Assembly (NCBI RefSeq): GCF_000151665.1
Contig: NW_013171820.1
Location: 156,444 to 220,443, forward strand
Origin: Blastocystis hominis
Lineage: Eukaryota; Sar; Bigyra; Opalinata; Blastocystidae
Direction of reading: 5' to 3'
Length of the DNA: 64,000 bases
Part shown: positions 31,131 through 42,098 of the stretch, piece after piece
How positions within the stretch are numbered: position 1 is the first letter of the stretch
How the letters are laid out: every line of letters begins with the position of its first letter
The notes under the pieces: generated by a model
The model's database searches: none
What the model saw: the letters and a program-made list of their open reading frames with translations, nothing else
Told to the model about the DNA's origin: nothing
Position numbers and translations under genes: made by a program

Positions 31131-33322
31131 ATGGCTGACGATTTTATTATGACGATTCCCGATGAAGGAGAGGTATGAGATGGACAGATTGTCTATTATC
31201 GCCTAGGAGGAGAACATGGTCTTTAAAGAAGAGTCTTCCTCGGAAAGCGAGAACGAAGTAGACAACACTGAAAATGGTTGAGTTTAAGGTGCAAGAAACA
31301 AAGGGAAAGGACTTCACCAAGGGTTTTGTGTTTGATGCGGATAATTCGGGGGATGAAAGTGAACAAGAGGACGTCCACGTCGGTATGGCATCGTTAATTT
31401 GGCGTAATCTCCAGAACGTAAACTTGGTAACGACAAGAACTCGAAAATTCGCAAACTCGACGAACGTATTCGCAAGAAGCGAGAAGAGTATTTAAATCGT
31501 CGTAAAGTTGTGACGTTTCCCTTTTCTAACAAACAGCAAGAAGGAAGCAAGGACAAGGATGAATCTGGCGATGAAGATGAAGATGCAGAGGAAGAAATCA
31601 ATGGAAAGACCGGAGAGGAAGAGGACAAGGGGGATGATGTGATCCGCAGCGTTCAGAGCGTGAAAGGAAAACCTTCCAAGCTTCCATCCAATGAAGAGTT
31701 TTGGGCCGAGGAGTCTCAACCATCATCATCATCATCTTCATCTTCATCATCGGCAACCCTTGCTCGTTCGTTCAACCAGCTGCGTCTCTCGCGCCCTCTC
31801 CTCCGAGCCGTCAACGAAATGGGCTTCACGACACCGACTCCGATCCAAGTACAACATCATCCCCGCATGCACGCTAGGCTCGCTGCATCCCTCTCGCTCT
31901 CGCTGGCAAAGACATCTGCGCAGCAGCCAAGACCGGTAGTGGCAAGACCGCCGCATATCTGCTCCCGATCCTCGAGCGATTGCTGTAAACGCGCGACCTT
32001 GTTATAATCTAGTTATAAAAACAACGCGCAGAACTTGATTCGCGTGCTCATCGTCGCTCCCACGCGCGAACTGGCCCAGCAAGTGCACACCATCGCCACG
32101 AAGCTCACCAAGGTACCACCCGTCCGGGCGTTTCATGTAGTACACATCGATCACATGCTGCTTGGTGGTGGGCGGGTTGCCGCTGCAGGCGCAGGCCGTG
32201 GACCTGCAGAGGCGTCCGGACATCGTGGTGTGCACGCCGGGGCGCATGATCGACCACGTGCATAACTCGATGAGCGTGGACCTGGACGACGTGGAAGTGG
32301 TGATTTTAGACGAAGCCGACCGCCTGCTGGAGCTGGGATTCACCGAGGAGCTGCACGAGCTGCTTCGGCTGTGCCCGGTGAAGCGGCAGACGCTGCTGTT
32401 CTCCGCGACGATGACGGACGACGTGTCGGATTTGATCAGTCTGTCGCTGCAGAAGCCGGTGCGCGTGTTCGTGGATCCGGTGAATCAAGTCGTCGATCGC
32501 TTGGTGCAGGTGGGAGGACCGGCTGGAGAGTCATGGGTAGGAGTTCATCCGCGTGAAGGACGAGTCGCTCCGCACGGCGATGCTGCTCTCGATCATCACG
32601 CGTCACTTCAAGACCGAGACGATCATCTTCGCCGAGCGGAAGGCCGAGGCGCATCTTCTCCACATCATTCTCGGCCTCCTGGGCCTCAAATCCGCGGAGC
32701 TCCACGGAAACCTCAACCAGACGCAGCGTCTCCGCGCACTGGATCGCTTCTCGAAGAAGGAAGTGGACTTTTTGATCGCGACGGACGTCGCAGCGCGCGG
32801 GTTGGACATCAAAGTCGCGGCTTGGATGTGGACTCAGGGGTAGGGCGTGCAGACGGTCATCAATCTGCACATGCCGAAGGAGGAGGCGACGTATATTCAC
32901 CGCGTGGGTCGTACGGCGCGTGCTGGACACGCGGGACGCGCGGTGACGTTCGTGGAGGAGGATCGGCGCTTGCTGATGAAGAAGCTGGTGAAGCAAGCCG
33001 TGGAGGCCAAGCAGCAGATTAAAACGCGGTCTGTGAATAAGGAGGTGGGAGAGAGAGGGCAGAGAGTGATGGGTAGTCGGTGGCGAAGTTTGCCGCGCAG
33101 TTGGAGGATTTGAAGAAGGAAATCGACGAGATTTTGGAGGAAGAGAAAGTGGAGAAGGAGATTGAGAGAGCGACGATGGAGGCGACGCGGGCGGATAATC
33201 TCATTAAGCACGGAAACGAAATTAAGGCGAGAAAGAAGCGAACCTGGTTCCAATCGGAGAAGGAAAAGAAAACGACGCGAATGAAGGATCTTGCTTCAAA
33301 GAAGGCTAAGAATAATATGTGA
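31131..33322 (+). CDS. DDX27: DEAD-box RNA helicase DDX27/DRS1
   Basis: Nucleolar helicase for large-subunit ribosome assembly. Eleven exons give 628 residues with every junction in phase; the ten introns are 28-34 nt (31173-31206, 31258-31288, 31383-31414, 31507-31536, 31849-31877, 31985-32012, 32113-32140, 32510-32540, 32814-32843, 33045-33076). An acidic N-terminus leads to a Q motif (FNQLRLS...TPIQ), Walker [29 protein letters not shown], then the second RecA domain with RGLDIKG and [10 protein letters not shown]. The [10 protein letters not shown] and [10 protein letters not shown] stretches and the coiled C-terminus ([13 protein letters not shown]...KARKKRTW) favour DDX27/DRS1 over other DEAD proteins. 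The stop is an encoded TGA. A tract of Ser codons (31722-31755) lies before the Q motif. Confidence 0.94.
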
Positions 33323-33785
33323 TTTAGTTTCGATGGTTTGGTTGAAAACAGCCCAAAAACCCAGATTCGGAAGGAAATGACACAGAAAAACGCATAAGAG
33401 TACAAAGCAAATAGAAAAGAAAGCACAGTAGAGATGTACTGATAGGATACATGCGGCTAGACTATGAGGAATGACTACACACAGAAACCTACAGCATCTG
33501 TTGCCGCCAAGGAATAACCGTAGAAAAGCACTCCGGAACTAGAATAGCCACAAGTAAATAGACTACACGTCAAAGACAAGGTCAAATTTTGACACAAAAT
33601 AAAACTTGATCCTCGATACACAAGGTAGCTTAAGGTGACCTTTCTATTCATCAATTTTGCGCCTAAAATGAGAGAACAAGGAATAGTGAAGCGGTGCTAG
33701 AATAGCGAAAAAACCGCGAGTTCTGCAAGGAATTGTCAAATACGACTAGCAAATAAGGTATCAGAGTCGGGCTTGCCGTTTTGTT
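33323..33785. other. intergenic region
   Basis: About 460 nt between two same-strand genes. No exon or RNA gene is seen. An AATAAA-like stretch lies near 33597. Confidence 0.5.
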
Positions 33786-36190
33786 ATGGACAGTTCTGAG
33801 GAAATTGATTCTTCAGAAGAAAAAGTGTCTTCAGTCAAAATAAGGATTAGTTCGTCCTTAAGGAAACCAAAGCAGTTTTCAGTACATTCGTTCGAACAAA
33901 ATGGTGATCAAATGGAGTCTAACCGTTCTTCTGCTGATGTCGTTCAGAAGAAGGGTAAAAAGGAAAAGAAAATGATGGTTGTCTATCTGCCTGTGGACAT
34001 TCCTTCAGGGAGAAGTCGGAGCAGGAGAACTCAAGAGGGAGAGCATTTTCAAGAGGACAGCGATGCCAGCAGCCGATTACCACAAAAAGAGGATCAGGAA
34101 TTGTGTTCAACGTTTGAAGATTCTGAAAGCGCTCCGCATGGAGAATTGAGTACCTCCAAGTATATGTCTAGTCATTCTCGTATGCGGTCGAACCCAAACC
34201 TGACTGTTTATATGTCGAAAAAGGAAAATCGTCCTGATCCTGAAGGAGTTTTTCCCAGACGCAAGCACTCCTTTTCGAGTAAATCACAAGCAACGCCGAC
34301 TGGGGACTGCATTCACAAGACCTGGTCTTCGCTGACCGAGCCCGCTCCCCCTATCAAAATTCTGTCAATGGATTCCCCCACAAATCCCAAGCGAACGAGC
34401 ATGAATTCTCTTGATATTTGTCTGGCCACTCCGCTCCAATACTCCCGCCATCGCTCCCAGCCAAAGCCTCCCGCCACCGCCCCCAAGCGGATCTCCTCTC
34501 CTATTTATCGCAAATCCAAGCACCACTTCTTTCCTTATACCTCGCAGTCTTCCGCAGAAGAAAACCGCGAGACCTCGGTGACGCCCACCGAGCCCGCGAC
34601 GCCTCCCAACCCGTATCAAAGCGTCCTCAGCTTCTCTTTCAACGTGAGCGACACCGATCTGGACCTTTCTGGCAACACCAAAGTGATCCGGATGGACGTA
34701 ACACCCACGCGGCGAGTCAAAAGCGTTCACTCGATTTCGCCCAAAGCGGACGAGGGAATGCTGATCGATGTGAGCGATACGGCGCATAAGGGATCGACGA
34801 TCAACGTGAAGGACGATTTTGAAAGCTTGGATCTGTCGAATCTAACGCCCTGCACCACGACGACGCTTCCCACTCCAGCTATCGAGAATGACCGCGAGGC
34901 GCAGGACACGCTGATCAGGCTGATCGACAACAGCAATATTCAGCACGAATGGGACGGAGAAGAGCTGGTGGGCAGCAACGACGACGAAGAGAACATGATT
35001 TTCTACAACTCCGATCCTTGCAGGAGCGAAAAGGAGGAACTCACGGATGATGCGCTCGAAAATGGGGAAACCGTGGAAACCCCGAAAACAGTCCCGACGG
35101 GGAGGAGGAGTAGTAGTCGTAGCAGGAGTCGTAGTAGTAGTCCGGACGATCTTCTCATAGCCCAAAACGCAAGCGATGCAAACGATGCGAGCGATGCAAA
35201 CGATGCGAGCGATGCGAGCGATGCAAACGGGGAAATGGGGGATTCGGAGTGGGGGATTTCTTCCTCGAAGTGCAGCCGAGCGGCCACGCGCGAGCCGTCG
35301 CCGGCGCCTCTCGAGAAGCCGGGCACGCCGGTGCCGTCTGTGTCGTTTCTCCACTCGGTGGACCCGCTGTCGTTCTCGCTGAGCGATTACTTCCTGCAGT
35401 CTCCCGAGGACCAGGCGAACGCTGCGAGGTACCGAAAGCAGCGCGAGCTGGAGGAGCAGCAGAGAATCGCGCGAAGGAAGGAGTGGGAGCGGATTCGGCT
35501 GGAGCCGGTCATGGAAGAGATGGAAAGTTCGGCCCTTGAAAAAGGAGAAACTGGAGAAACCGGAGATGCGGGGAGGGATGGAAGAGAGGAAGAAGAGGAA
35601 GAAGTGCTGCGGAAGTTCGAAGAGGATTTTTCAAAGCGAATGAAGAAGAAAGAGGAAGAAGAGGACCAGAAGCGAGCGGAGCTGAGGAAGACCGCTGCGA
35701 TGGTTGGGATTGGAAGGGAGAATGACGTGTAGTGGTGCGAGCAGTGGAAGAGCGAGACACGACAGCAGCGAGAGCGCGAGCGTCGCTGTGAGGAAGGCGT
35801 GGAACAAACCAAGGCGTTCGATGACAGCTGCCGACTGTTAGAGTTTCGATTCAAGTTTGGAGATTGCGCAGATTTGCTGCTACCTTTTGTGTATACGTTT
35901 GATCATCTATTTGGTCCATGCTTGTTTTCGATTGGCTGGGTGTTGACTTGTAGAAAGGCATCTGACGATCTTTTTCACCCACAGACAGTGTTTCTTAACT
36001 ACATGAAGAGCAGAAAGTCAAAGGGGTTACTCTATTCTCGAGCTATGGCCATTGGCACACCGCAAGCAGACATGGACAAGTGGATTTGTGACGAAGTGGT
36101 GTCATCTCCATTTTTGTTAGCTTTATTTAGGTCTTTTTCTTTCTATTATCAATGTTCTTTAAACTATACTATGGAAAAAGTAATGTGTAA
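33786..36190 (+). CDS. large Ser/Glu-rich protein with predicted C-terminal hydrophobic anchor
   Basis: Four exons (33786-35702, 35733-35923, 35954-36095, 36131-36190) give 769 residues. Introns are 30, 30 and 35 nt. The first 600 residues are low-complexity and probably disordered: Ser/Pro/Lys-rich, with an Arg-Ser stretch and an Ala-Asp-Asn repeat at about residues 460-480. Then comes a Glu/Lys/Arg coiled coil (about 545-690) and a compact region (FDHLFGPCLKASDDLFHP, YMKSRKSKGLLYSRAMAIG). The last exon reads VFFFLLSMFFKLYYGK, a short hydrophobic end like a tail anchor. No family is recognised. The encoded TAA is followed by TGTTTGTT at 36233. The tail anchor depends on the last splice: unspliced, the frame ends in a different hydrophobic stretch. 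Confidence 0.68.
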
Positions 36191-36232
36191 ACTTCCTCGT
36201 TCTAGGTAACAGTACTGTACTATTTTTGAAAT

Positions 36233-36240
36233 TGTTTGTT
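36233..36240 (+). terminator. TGTTTGTT polyadenylation octamer
   Basis: Exact octamer about 42 nt after the stop of the large Ser-rich gene; a second copy follows near 36259. Confidence 0.75.
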
Positions 36241-36660
36241 TAATGTATTTGTTGCATGTTTGTTGTTTACGATTTGCTCACATCCAACGTATCATCTAGA
36301 TCCAACAAAAAGAAATGATGACTATCTATATAATACGAACAATTTATAATACCATATTGTCATTATAAGTTTAATATTGATATCACACAGTTTCATTTTG
36401 GAGGAATTGAAAATAATCTCCTAACAGCAATACCAATCATACTAGTTTAATATCAAAGTGATTAGGTACTCGAACCTATTGAAAAGGGTAGGTGCGACGA
36501 AACTCTTCTGGTGAGTAGGAATGCCAAATTGTTGTTGTTCACGAATGCCATAAAATAAGTTGATTACATATGTCAGTGAAAAAACTAGTATCGGAATACT
36601 CACGATTCTTTCCTGATACCTCACAATTGAAACAGAAAAGAAAAGATCAGAAAAGAAAAC

Positions 36661-36732
36661 TCCGAAGCGGGGAATCGAACCCCGGTCGTCCGCGTGACAG
36701 GCGGAAATACTAAACCACTATACTACTTCGGA
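36661..36732 (-). tRNA. tRNA-Asp (anticodon GTC)
   Basis: 72 nt on the minus strand. The acceptor stem pairs TCCGAAG with CTTCGGA over 7 bp. The D arm contains AGTGGTTTAGT, the anticodon loop is CTGTCAC within CCGC/GCGG, and the T arm is CCGGGGTTCGATTCCCCG. The whole matches eukaryotic tRNA-Asp. There is no intron, and CCA is not encoded. Confidence 0.98.
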
Positions 36733-37050
36733 TCTGTTAGATACTATTATTGTTAACAATTATATTACATGATCCATGATTAAAATATCTTGCTGTCCTA
36801 TTATTTTCCTTTGCTCTAATGGGATATCGAATGACCGATTTGTAATAAATACAAATATGGATATAGTGGACATGATTCTATATTGAAATGAATTCTGTGT
36901 GTGTCTGTAGACGAAATGGTTTTTGGGAAAGTTAATTGCGTAATATAGACTAGTTATATCTAGCTATACACCATATAAATTTGGAGTATTCTCATGAGGT
37001 GATGTTAGCGAAGATAGGATATATCATAAAATAAGTACCTTTTTATTACT
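36733..37050. other. AT-rich spacer upstream of tRNA and MGCCC gene
   Basis: No coding signal. Strongly AT-rich. Confidence 0.5.
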
Positions 37051-37257
37051 ATGGGTTGTTGCTGCTCCACACCAAATCAAGAGCATAGTCCTGAGGTTTG
37101 CTCGCACTCGCATTCATTTTGTAGTTTTTACAGGCTCCTGTTGTATATAACTTTTATTTTAATGCAGATAATGCAAAATGCCTGGAAGCTGCTGAATCGA
37201 TCTTTGAAAGGACAAGAACGGACTGTAGTCATACTCCGGTTATTGTTAGTTCTCCAT
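37051..37257 (+). CDS. 59-residue MGCCC protein, likely lipid-anchored, poly(A)-made stop
   Basis: Two exons (37051-37095, 37125-37256) across a 29-nt intron (37096-37124) give 59 residues beginning MGCCCS. Gly2 followed by cysteines fits N-myristoylation plus palmitoylation, so the protein is probably membrane-attached. The second exon reads APVVYNFYFNADNAKCLEAA, then a Thr/Cys-rich end. The frame reaches T at 37257, a 4-nt spacer (CTTC) and an exact TGTTTGTT, giving UAA after ...VIVSSP. Unspliced, the frame continues as hydrophobic nonsense into the octamer. No family is recognised. This is too small for routine gene finders, but intron, octamer and anchor motif all agree. Confidence 0.65.
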
Positions 37258-37261
37258 CTTC

Positions 37262-37269
37262 TGTTTGTT
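37262..37269 (+). terminator. TGTTTGTT polyadenylation octamer
   Basis: Exact octamer 4 nt after T at 37257, the base that starts the poly(A)-made stop of the MGCCC gene. Confidence 0.8.
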
Positions 37270-37610
37270 TAGAATTCTAATAATGATTCAAGGTAACCTA
37301 GTTCACAGGAATATATCCAACCAGTTACTGCGATTATGCAATAATGTATAAAATAGTATTCACCTTACAAATGAAGCACAGTACACAAACCCATACTACT
37401 TTACTACACAGCTAGAGTTACTCTTTTTTCTAAATAGTATTAGTCACATTTCAACAGTTAAAAATGAGATTAATAGTCCGCAAGAACCTGAAATGTTACA
37501 AAATGTGGGAAAATTACATAAGCCATTTTTTCTGAAGAGCGATAGTATTTCGCTTATATCCTCATATTCTCTAAGGTCGTATCGGAAAGTATTGAATTAA
37601 AAATAACCAA

Positions 37611-37834
37611 ATGAACTTTTCGAGGAAGGATGGGATCTTTACTGAAAGTTATCATCAATTACATAGAGATGATAAATCGGATGATACTGCGAATAATGGA
37701 GCATATAAAGAGCAAAAAACTGAGGAAAATGATTACGTTTGCGATCCAACGGAATATACTCCTTCAAAAAGGAGCAATAGTATATACAACCATTATTTAG
37801 AAGAAAAGCAAGAAGAGGAAGGGGAAATAGTAAA

Positions 37835-37914
<80 letters not shown>

Positions 37915-39583
37915 ATTCTGATTCTGAGAAAATTAACATTGTTGAGGTAGATAATCAAGAAAATGGAGAAGGGGTGAATATTATAAGGCCAAACATAATA
38001 GAAGTCAGACATTATACCGAACCTAATATAACACCAGTTGAAAATAATACGGAACCCAATATTATAGAAGTCAGGCATTATATAGAACCTAATATAACAC
38101 CAGTTGAAAATAATACGGAACCCAATATTATAGAAGTTTTGTATTATACAGAACCTAATATAACACCAGTTGAAAATAATACGGAACCCAATATTATTGA
38201 AGTGAGATTGTTTGAGAATCCTTTTATGGAAGTGGATAATACTTTATTAGTATTTAATTCTGGGACCTTTAATGCATTAATGTGCAGATACCCAAGTAAT
38301 TGTAACAGTTATGAATTTGATCAGTTGCAAGAGTTGAAACTCGGAGATGATTGTTTTGAATCAGTACAAACATTCCAAATCGATGGATTGAATCAATTGA
38401 AAACTATCAAAATCGGAAAGAATTCATTTACTCAGGCAAAGAACAGTACTGGACGTAATAGATCGAAATCATTCCACATATTGAATTGCAAATCATTGGA
38501 ATCCATTCAAATCGGTGAATATAGTTTCAGTGATTTTGGTGACTTTGAATTGGAGAATTGTCCACAATTACAATCCATTCAAATTGGTACAATTGGAAGT
38601 GATTCATTCAATTTCTATTATAGTTCATGTGAGATTCGAGGTATTGGTATGATATTGAATATTTGAATGATGCATAGATCTTCCAAATCTACAATCCATT
38701 ACATTAGGTGATCATGCATTTGGAAATGGTGCTGAATACTGTCTGTATAATCTCAATTCATTAGAGGCAGTCGAAATCGGCGATGAATGTTTTGAATCAG
38801 TACAAACATTCCAAATCGATGGATTGAATCAATTGAAAACTATCAAAATCGGAAAGAATTCATTTACTCAGGCAAAGAACGGTACCGGAAGTAATAGATC
38901 GAAATCATTCCAAGTATTGAATTGTGAATCATTGGAATCCATTCAAATCGGTGAATATAGTTTCAGTGATTTTGGTGACTTTGAATTGGAGAATCTACCA
39001 CAATTACAATCCATTCAAATTGGTACAATTGGAAGTAGGTCATGCAATTTCTATTATAGTTCATGTGAGATTCGAGGTATTGGTATGATATTGAATATTT
39101 GAATGATGCATAGATCTTCCAAATCTACAATCCATTACATTAGGTGATCATACATTCTATTATTCCTTCTCAACAATAATAGAAAGTATTGAATGAATTT
39201 GAATGAAATGATTGATATAGATCTTCCATCATTACAATCCATTCAACTTGGTGATTGGGCACTTGAAGGAAGAATGAATGATGATTCTTGTTCATTGACA
39301 CTTCGAAGTAATAATGAATTGATTGGTTATGATTTGCTTTGTAGATCTTCCAAATCTAACATCAATAACTTCTGTAGATCGTAGTTTCCGTAATCCTCGT
39401 GTAGTGACATTGGAAAGTATTTCTGAATATTGAATATTGATAGTATTTAGATATTCCAAAACTACGATATGTCGATCTACCTGATTCATTCGAGGTAGTT
39501 CGATCGAAATCAATTTCGAGTATAGTTTGATTGATTTGATTTGATTCATAGATGTTTCTTCGATTCTCGCTGATCTTGTCTAA
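37611..39583 (+). CDS. leucine-rich-repeat protein with Ser-Gly and 22-residue repeats
   Basis: The first exon (37611 to about 38646) encodes a charged N-terminus, a long Ser-Gly run, three copies of a 22-residue unit (TEPNIIEVRHYTEPNITPVE), and BspA-type LRRs (LESIQIGEYSF, LQSIQIGTIG). Six further exons follow across short introns: 38647-38677 or 38641-38677, 39083-39113 or 39077-39113, 39186-39220, 39308-39344, 39417-39450, 39520-39551. Nearly every new exon opens with (D/N)LP-type sequence such as DLPNLQSITLGD, so introns sit at the same place in the LRR unit. Unspliced, each exon hits a stop. The last exon ends SILADLV with an encoded TAA. Function is unknown; LRRs suggest protein binding. 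Confidence 0.72.
37836..37914. repeat. (GGTTCT)n hexanucleotide repeat, coding Ser-Gly
   Basis: About 13 copies in frame in the first exon of the LRR gene, ending in GATTCT variants (Asp-Ser). Confidence 0.95.
38004..38205. repeat. 66-bp tandem repeat, three copies, coding 22-residue units
   Basis: Nearly identical 66-bp units in frame within the LRR gene. Most differences are at the variable RHY/LYY positions. Confidence 0.9.
38345..39150. repeat. 436-bp direct duplication of an LRR exon plus its intron
   Basis: The segment at about 38345-38710 recurs at about 38781-39150, offset 436 bp near the intron. The intron copies (38641-38677 and 39077-39113) are identical over 37 nt, and the exons differ at only scattered sites. 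Confidence 0.9.
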
Positions 39584-40000
39584 AACAGGAGAAGGTAAAT
39601 TTTCAAGATTAGCATTTATTTCGCTTGTTTGTTGTACTACCACCTGCACAATAGACATGTACCGCTCATTTTGTTTAAGGAGGTGGATAACGAGTTTCCA
39701 GTTCTCCAGTTTATATGATCTTTCATTTCTCATTCCCCTATTTCTCAAGCTTCTTCTCTCCAAAAGAAAAGACAACATTGACAGAAATAACATCTACACA
39801 AATATCTCAAGATGTTTATTAATGTGTGAAAAGAGATATAATCGTGACAAAAAGTATATCCCTCACAAAAATAGATATCACAAACATTTTATCCATAAGT
39901 ATCTCGTTTTTTACTTTCTTCTTGCGTATGGATAGATAATCTTACAGCCCTTCTCAACACCAATTATCTAATCATCCACCTAAAAATAGATCCCTTCACT
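39584..40000. other. convergent intergenic region
   Basis: Contains a plus-strand TGTTTGTT near 39627 that may serve the LRR gene. ORFs on both strands here (39552-39935 plus, 39362-39793 minus) look like shadows. Confidence 0.45.
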
Positions 40001-41629
40001 TTACAAAAATATTCTCTGTATATCCGGATCCTCATTATTACTTTGGTGCTGATAACTGGATTCCATGCTTACTTCAGGCAACTTGAAACGGGGACTAAGT
40101 CCAGACACAAAGAGTTTAGTATTGTTGGTACAGTCGTTCAATTTCATAGCAGGCTGGACTTCGTCTTTATTCTCTGGGGGTATGCGCTCGGGTATTTCAG
40201 AGGGTTTAACCTCGGATATTTCAGAGGGTTTAACCTCGGGTATTTCTGGGGGCATGTGCTCGGGTATTTCAGAGGGTTTAACCTCGGATATTTCTGGACT
40301 AGTTAAGCAGTGTTTATTCTCCAGAAACTCGATCTTATTGGGGAATTTGGAACGAAATTCATCAAGTTCTACCTCCTCCGTTTTAGCATCTGGATGTGCC
40401 TTGGCAAAATGCGTCTCTCTCTCTTTGTATTTCCCTTCGATCCATTTGATTTCTGATATTGTTTTAATCCCCGTTTCAAATCTCCTTTCGTCATAACCGG
40501 AGTAAAAGATTACTTCACCTTCTTCAGTTTTAAAGTCTTCCTTTAAATACCGACACACAAGTAGCCACTCCCTGCCACCTTCATCCTTGACAATCGCCCA
40601 TTTGTAGCAGTCCCTTTCAATCTTTTGCTCCGATCTACCTTTTTTATATTGTATGACCTCCTTCTTATTCTCGATTCGACATAAGGTCATTTTTCCGTTT
40701 TCGGTTTTGCAGCAAGTAACCATATCATTATTGTTCAGAAAACAACCTTCGTAAATAACACCCCCAATTTGTAGTTTGCCATATCCATAAAACTGAACAT
40801 CTTCATAACACACGAGTTTACCTTCATACTGTATTTGATTCTTCTTTGCAATAATCTCGGTATTAAAACGAGGAGCATTATCCTTACCCTTAGGATTCTT
40901 TCTTATTATAGTCCAATCATTACTTTCCTGACAAATAGCACCAGCGATCATGCCCTTAGAAATATTGCAGCTTTGGGCAAGAATATTCCCACCCCTTTTA
41001 ACTGTTATATAATTTTTAACCTCATAGCGAAGCTTATCGATTTCTAGATCAAATTGAAGCCCAGCAATACCATTTTGGAATAGAATACCATTCACAAAAA
41101 AACCCTTTTGGCCCTTATATTCTCCATATCCATGAGGGACAAAAGGAAGCAGAGAGTTGCCTACCGTAATTTCTTCCAATAATGCCTTTTTCTCAGGACT
41201 CTCTATTGAAATTACTCTCGTGTCGTAGTTAAACTCAAGCATTCGAGAATAATTCATTACCCGAGAAAAAACATCCTCTTCTACAGGTTCCTTCTTAAGG
41301 ATTTCCAAAATCTGCTTTTTCCAGTACAGCTCTAGTGAGTTCCGAGTAAACATTCTACCTTTATAAACCTCCAGTCCATTAACTTTAAGGACCCCTCTCA
41401 AAGAACAGCCGTCTAAAGATTCTTTAATCCCCTCCACAGTAAACTCAGGATCCTTCTTCCATGTAAGTTTATAATGGTACTGGTTCTGTTCCATCTGCAC
41501 TATTTCCTCGTAAAAATCTTTCTTCCGTATAGAGTAATCATGCAGATCTTTCAAAGCGTATTTAGAGCTCGAAGAAAAAAATTCCGCATCAACATCTTTG
41601 ATTCGAAATATTATATCTCCACTTGCCAT
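40001..41629 (-). CDS. MORN-like protein with Pro-Glu-rich C-terminal repeats
   Basis: A single 542-codon frame, intronless and AT-rich. Scattered MORN-like units are seen (HGYGEYKGQKGFFVNGILF, YGYGKLQIGGVIYEGCF), separated by Lys/Glu-rich strands. The C-terminus has a degenerate 10-residue repeat of the type PEI(S/P)EVKPSE (minus codons at about 40180-40300), then a Ser/Asn-rich end. No signal peptide or transmembrane helix is seen. Style and composition match the genes at 1-749 and 1597-2658, so it probably belongs to the same lineage-specific family. No octamer follows the encoded TAA. Function is unknown. Confidence 0.72.
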   Translation of the reverse strand: MASGDIIFRIKDVDAEFFSSSSKYALKDLHDYSIRKKDFYEEIVQMEQNQYHYKLTWKKDPEFTVEGIKESLDGCSLRGVLKVNGLEVYKGRMFTRNSLELYWKKQILEILKKEPVEEDVFSRVMNYSRMLEFNYDTRVISIESPEKKALLEEITVGNSLLPFVPHGYGEYKGQKGFFVNGILFQNGIAGLQFDLEIDKLRYEVKNYITVKRGGNILAQSCNISKGMIAGAICQESNDWTIIRKNPKGKDNAPRFNTEIIAKKNQIQYEGKLVCYEDVQFYGYGKLQIGGVIYEGCFLNNNDMVTCCKTENGKMTLCRIENKKEVIQYKKGRSEQKIERDCYKWAIVKDEGGREWLLVCRYLKEDFKTEEGEVIFYSGYDERRFETGIKTISEIKWIEGKYKERETHFAKAHPDAKTEEVELDEFRSKFPNKIEFLENKHCLTSPEISEVKPSEIPEHMPPEIPEVKPSEISEVKPSEIPERIPPENKDEVQPAMKLNDCTNNTKLFVSGLSPRFKLPEVSMESSYQHQSNNEDPDIQRIFL

Positions 41630-41929
41630 AGTGTTAAATTGCCGTGCTTTGCGTTAAAACTTTCGAACCTTAACGTGAAAAATGAAAAACAGTTTATTGT
41701 ATTGGGAATCAAGGATTACTGTGAAACGCTTTGAGTGGAACATGGCGCACAGTTTGTGTTTTTTGTAGCCTCCTTATTTTTAACTTCAAAGATATCAAAG
41801 TACTAGTGACTTGTACTACTCAGCTGACTAATAACTCTGAATGTCATCGGTTGTACATAGTATGATTGTTTTTGTTTAGTGTGTTGTTTTGAAATATCAT
41901 ACAAAGAAGTGAATCAAAACTCGAAGTTG

Positions 41930-41989
<60 letters not shown>

Positions 41990-42086
41990 ATTACCATCTA
42001 GTATGGAGATTTCCATACGTATACTATACAACTCATAATTATCATACTCACCACCATTATATATATTTCATTATTATTATTATTAT
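41630..42086. other. AT-rich intergenic region with simple repeats
   Basis: Holds a (CT)n(AT)n tract at 41931-41984 and a (TTA)n tract at about 42067-42088. No coding signal. Confidence 0.6.
41931..41984. repeat. compound (CT)n(AT)n microsatellite
   Basis: About 12 CT units directly followed by about 15 AT units. Confidence 0.95.
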
Positions 42087-42094
42087 TACAAACA
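42087..42094 (-). terminator. TGTTTGTA variant octamer of VPS13
   Basis: One-base variant on the minus strand, 4 nt after TA at 42100-42099, which is in frame. Confidence 0.65.
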
Positions 42095-42098
42095 TGAA

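Noticed and set aside
31526-31533. AACAAACA (minus-strand octamer) inside DDX27
   Set aside because: It lies within a mini-intron of a plus-strand gene and no minus-strand gene ends there.
39292-39793. Minus-strand ORFs over the LRR 3' end
   Set aside because: The plus strand shows LRR exons with repeated intron positions; the minus frames have no motif.
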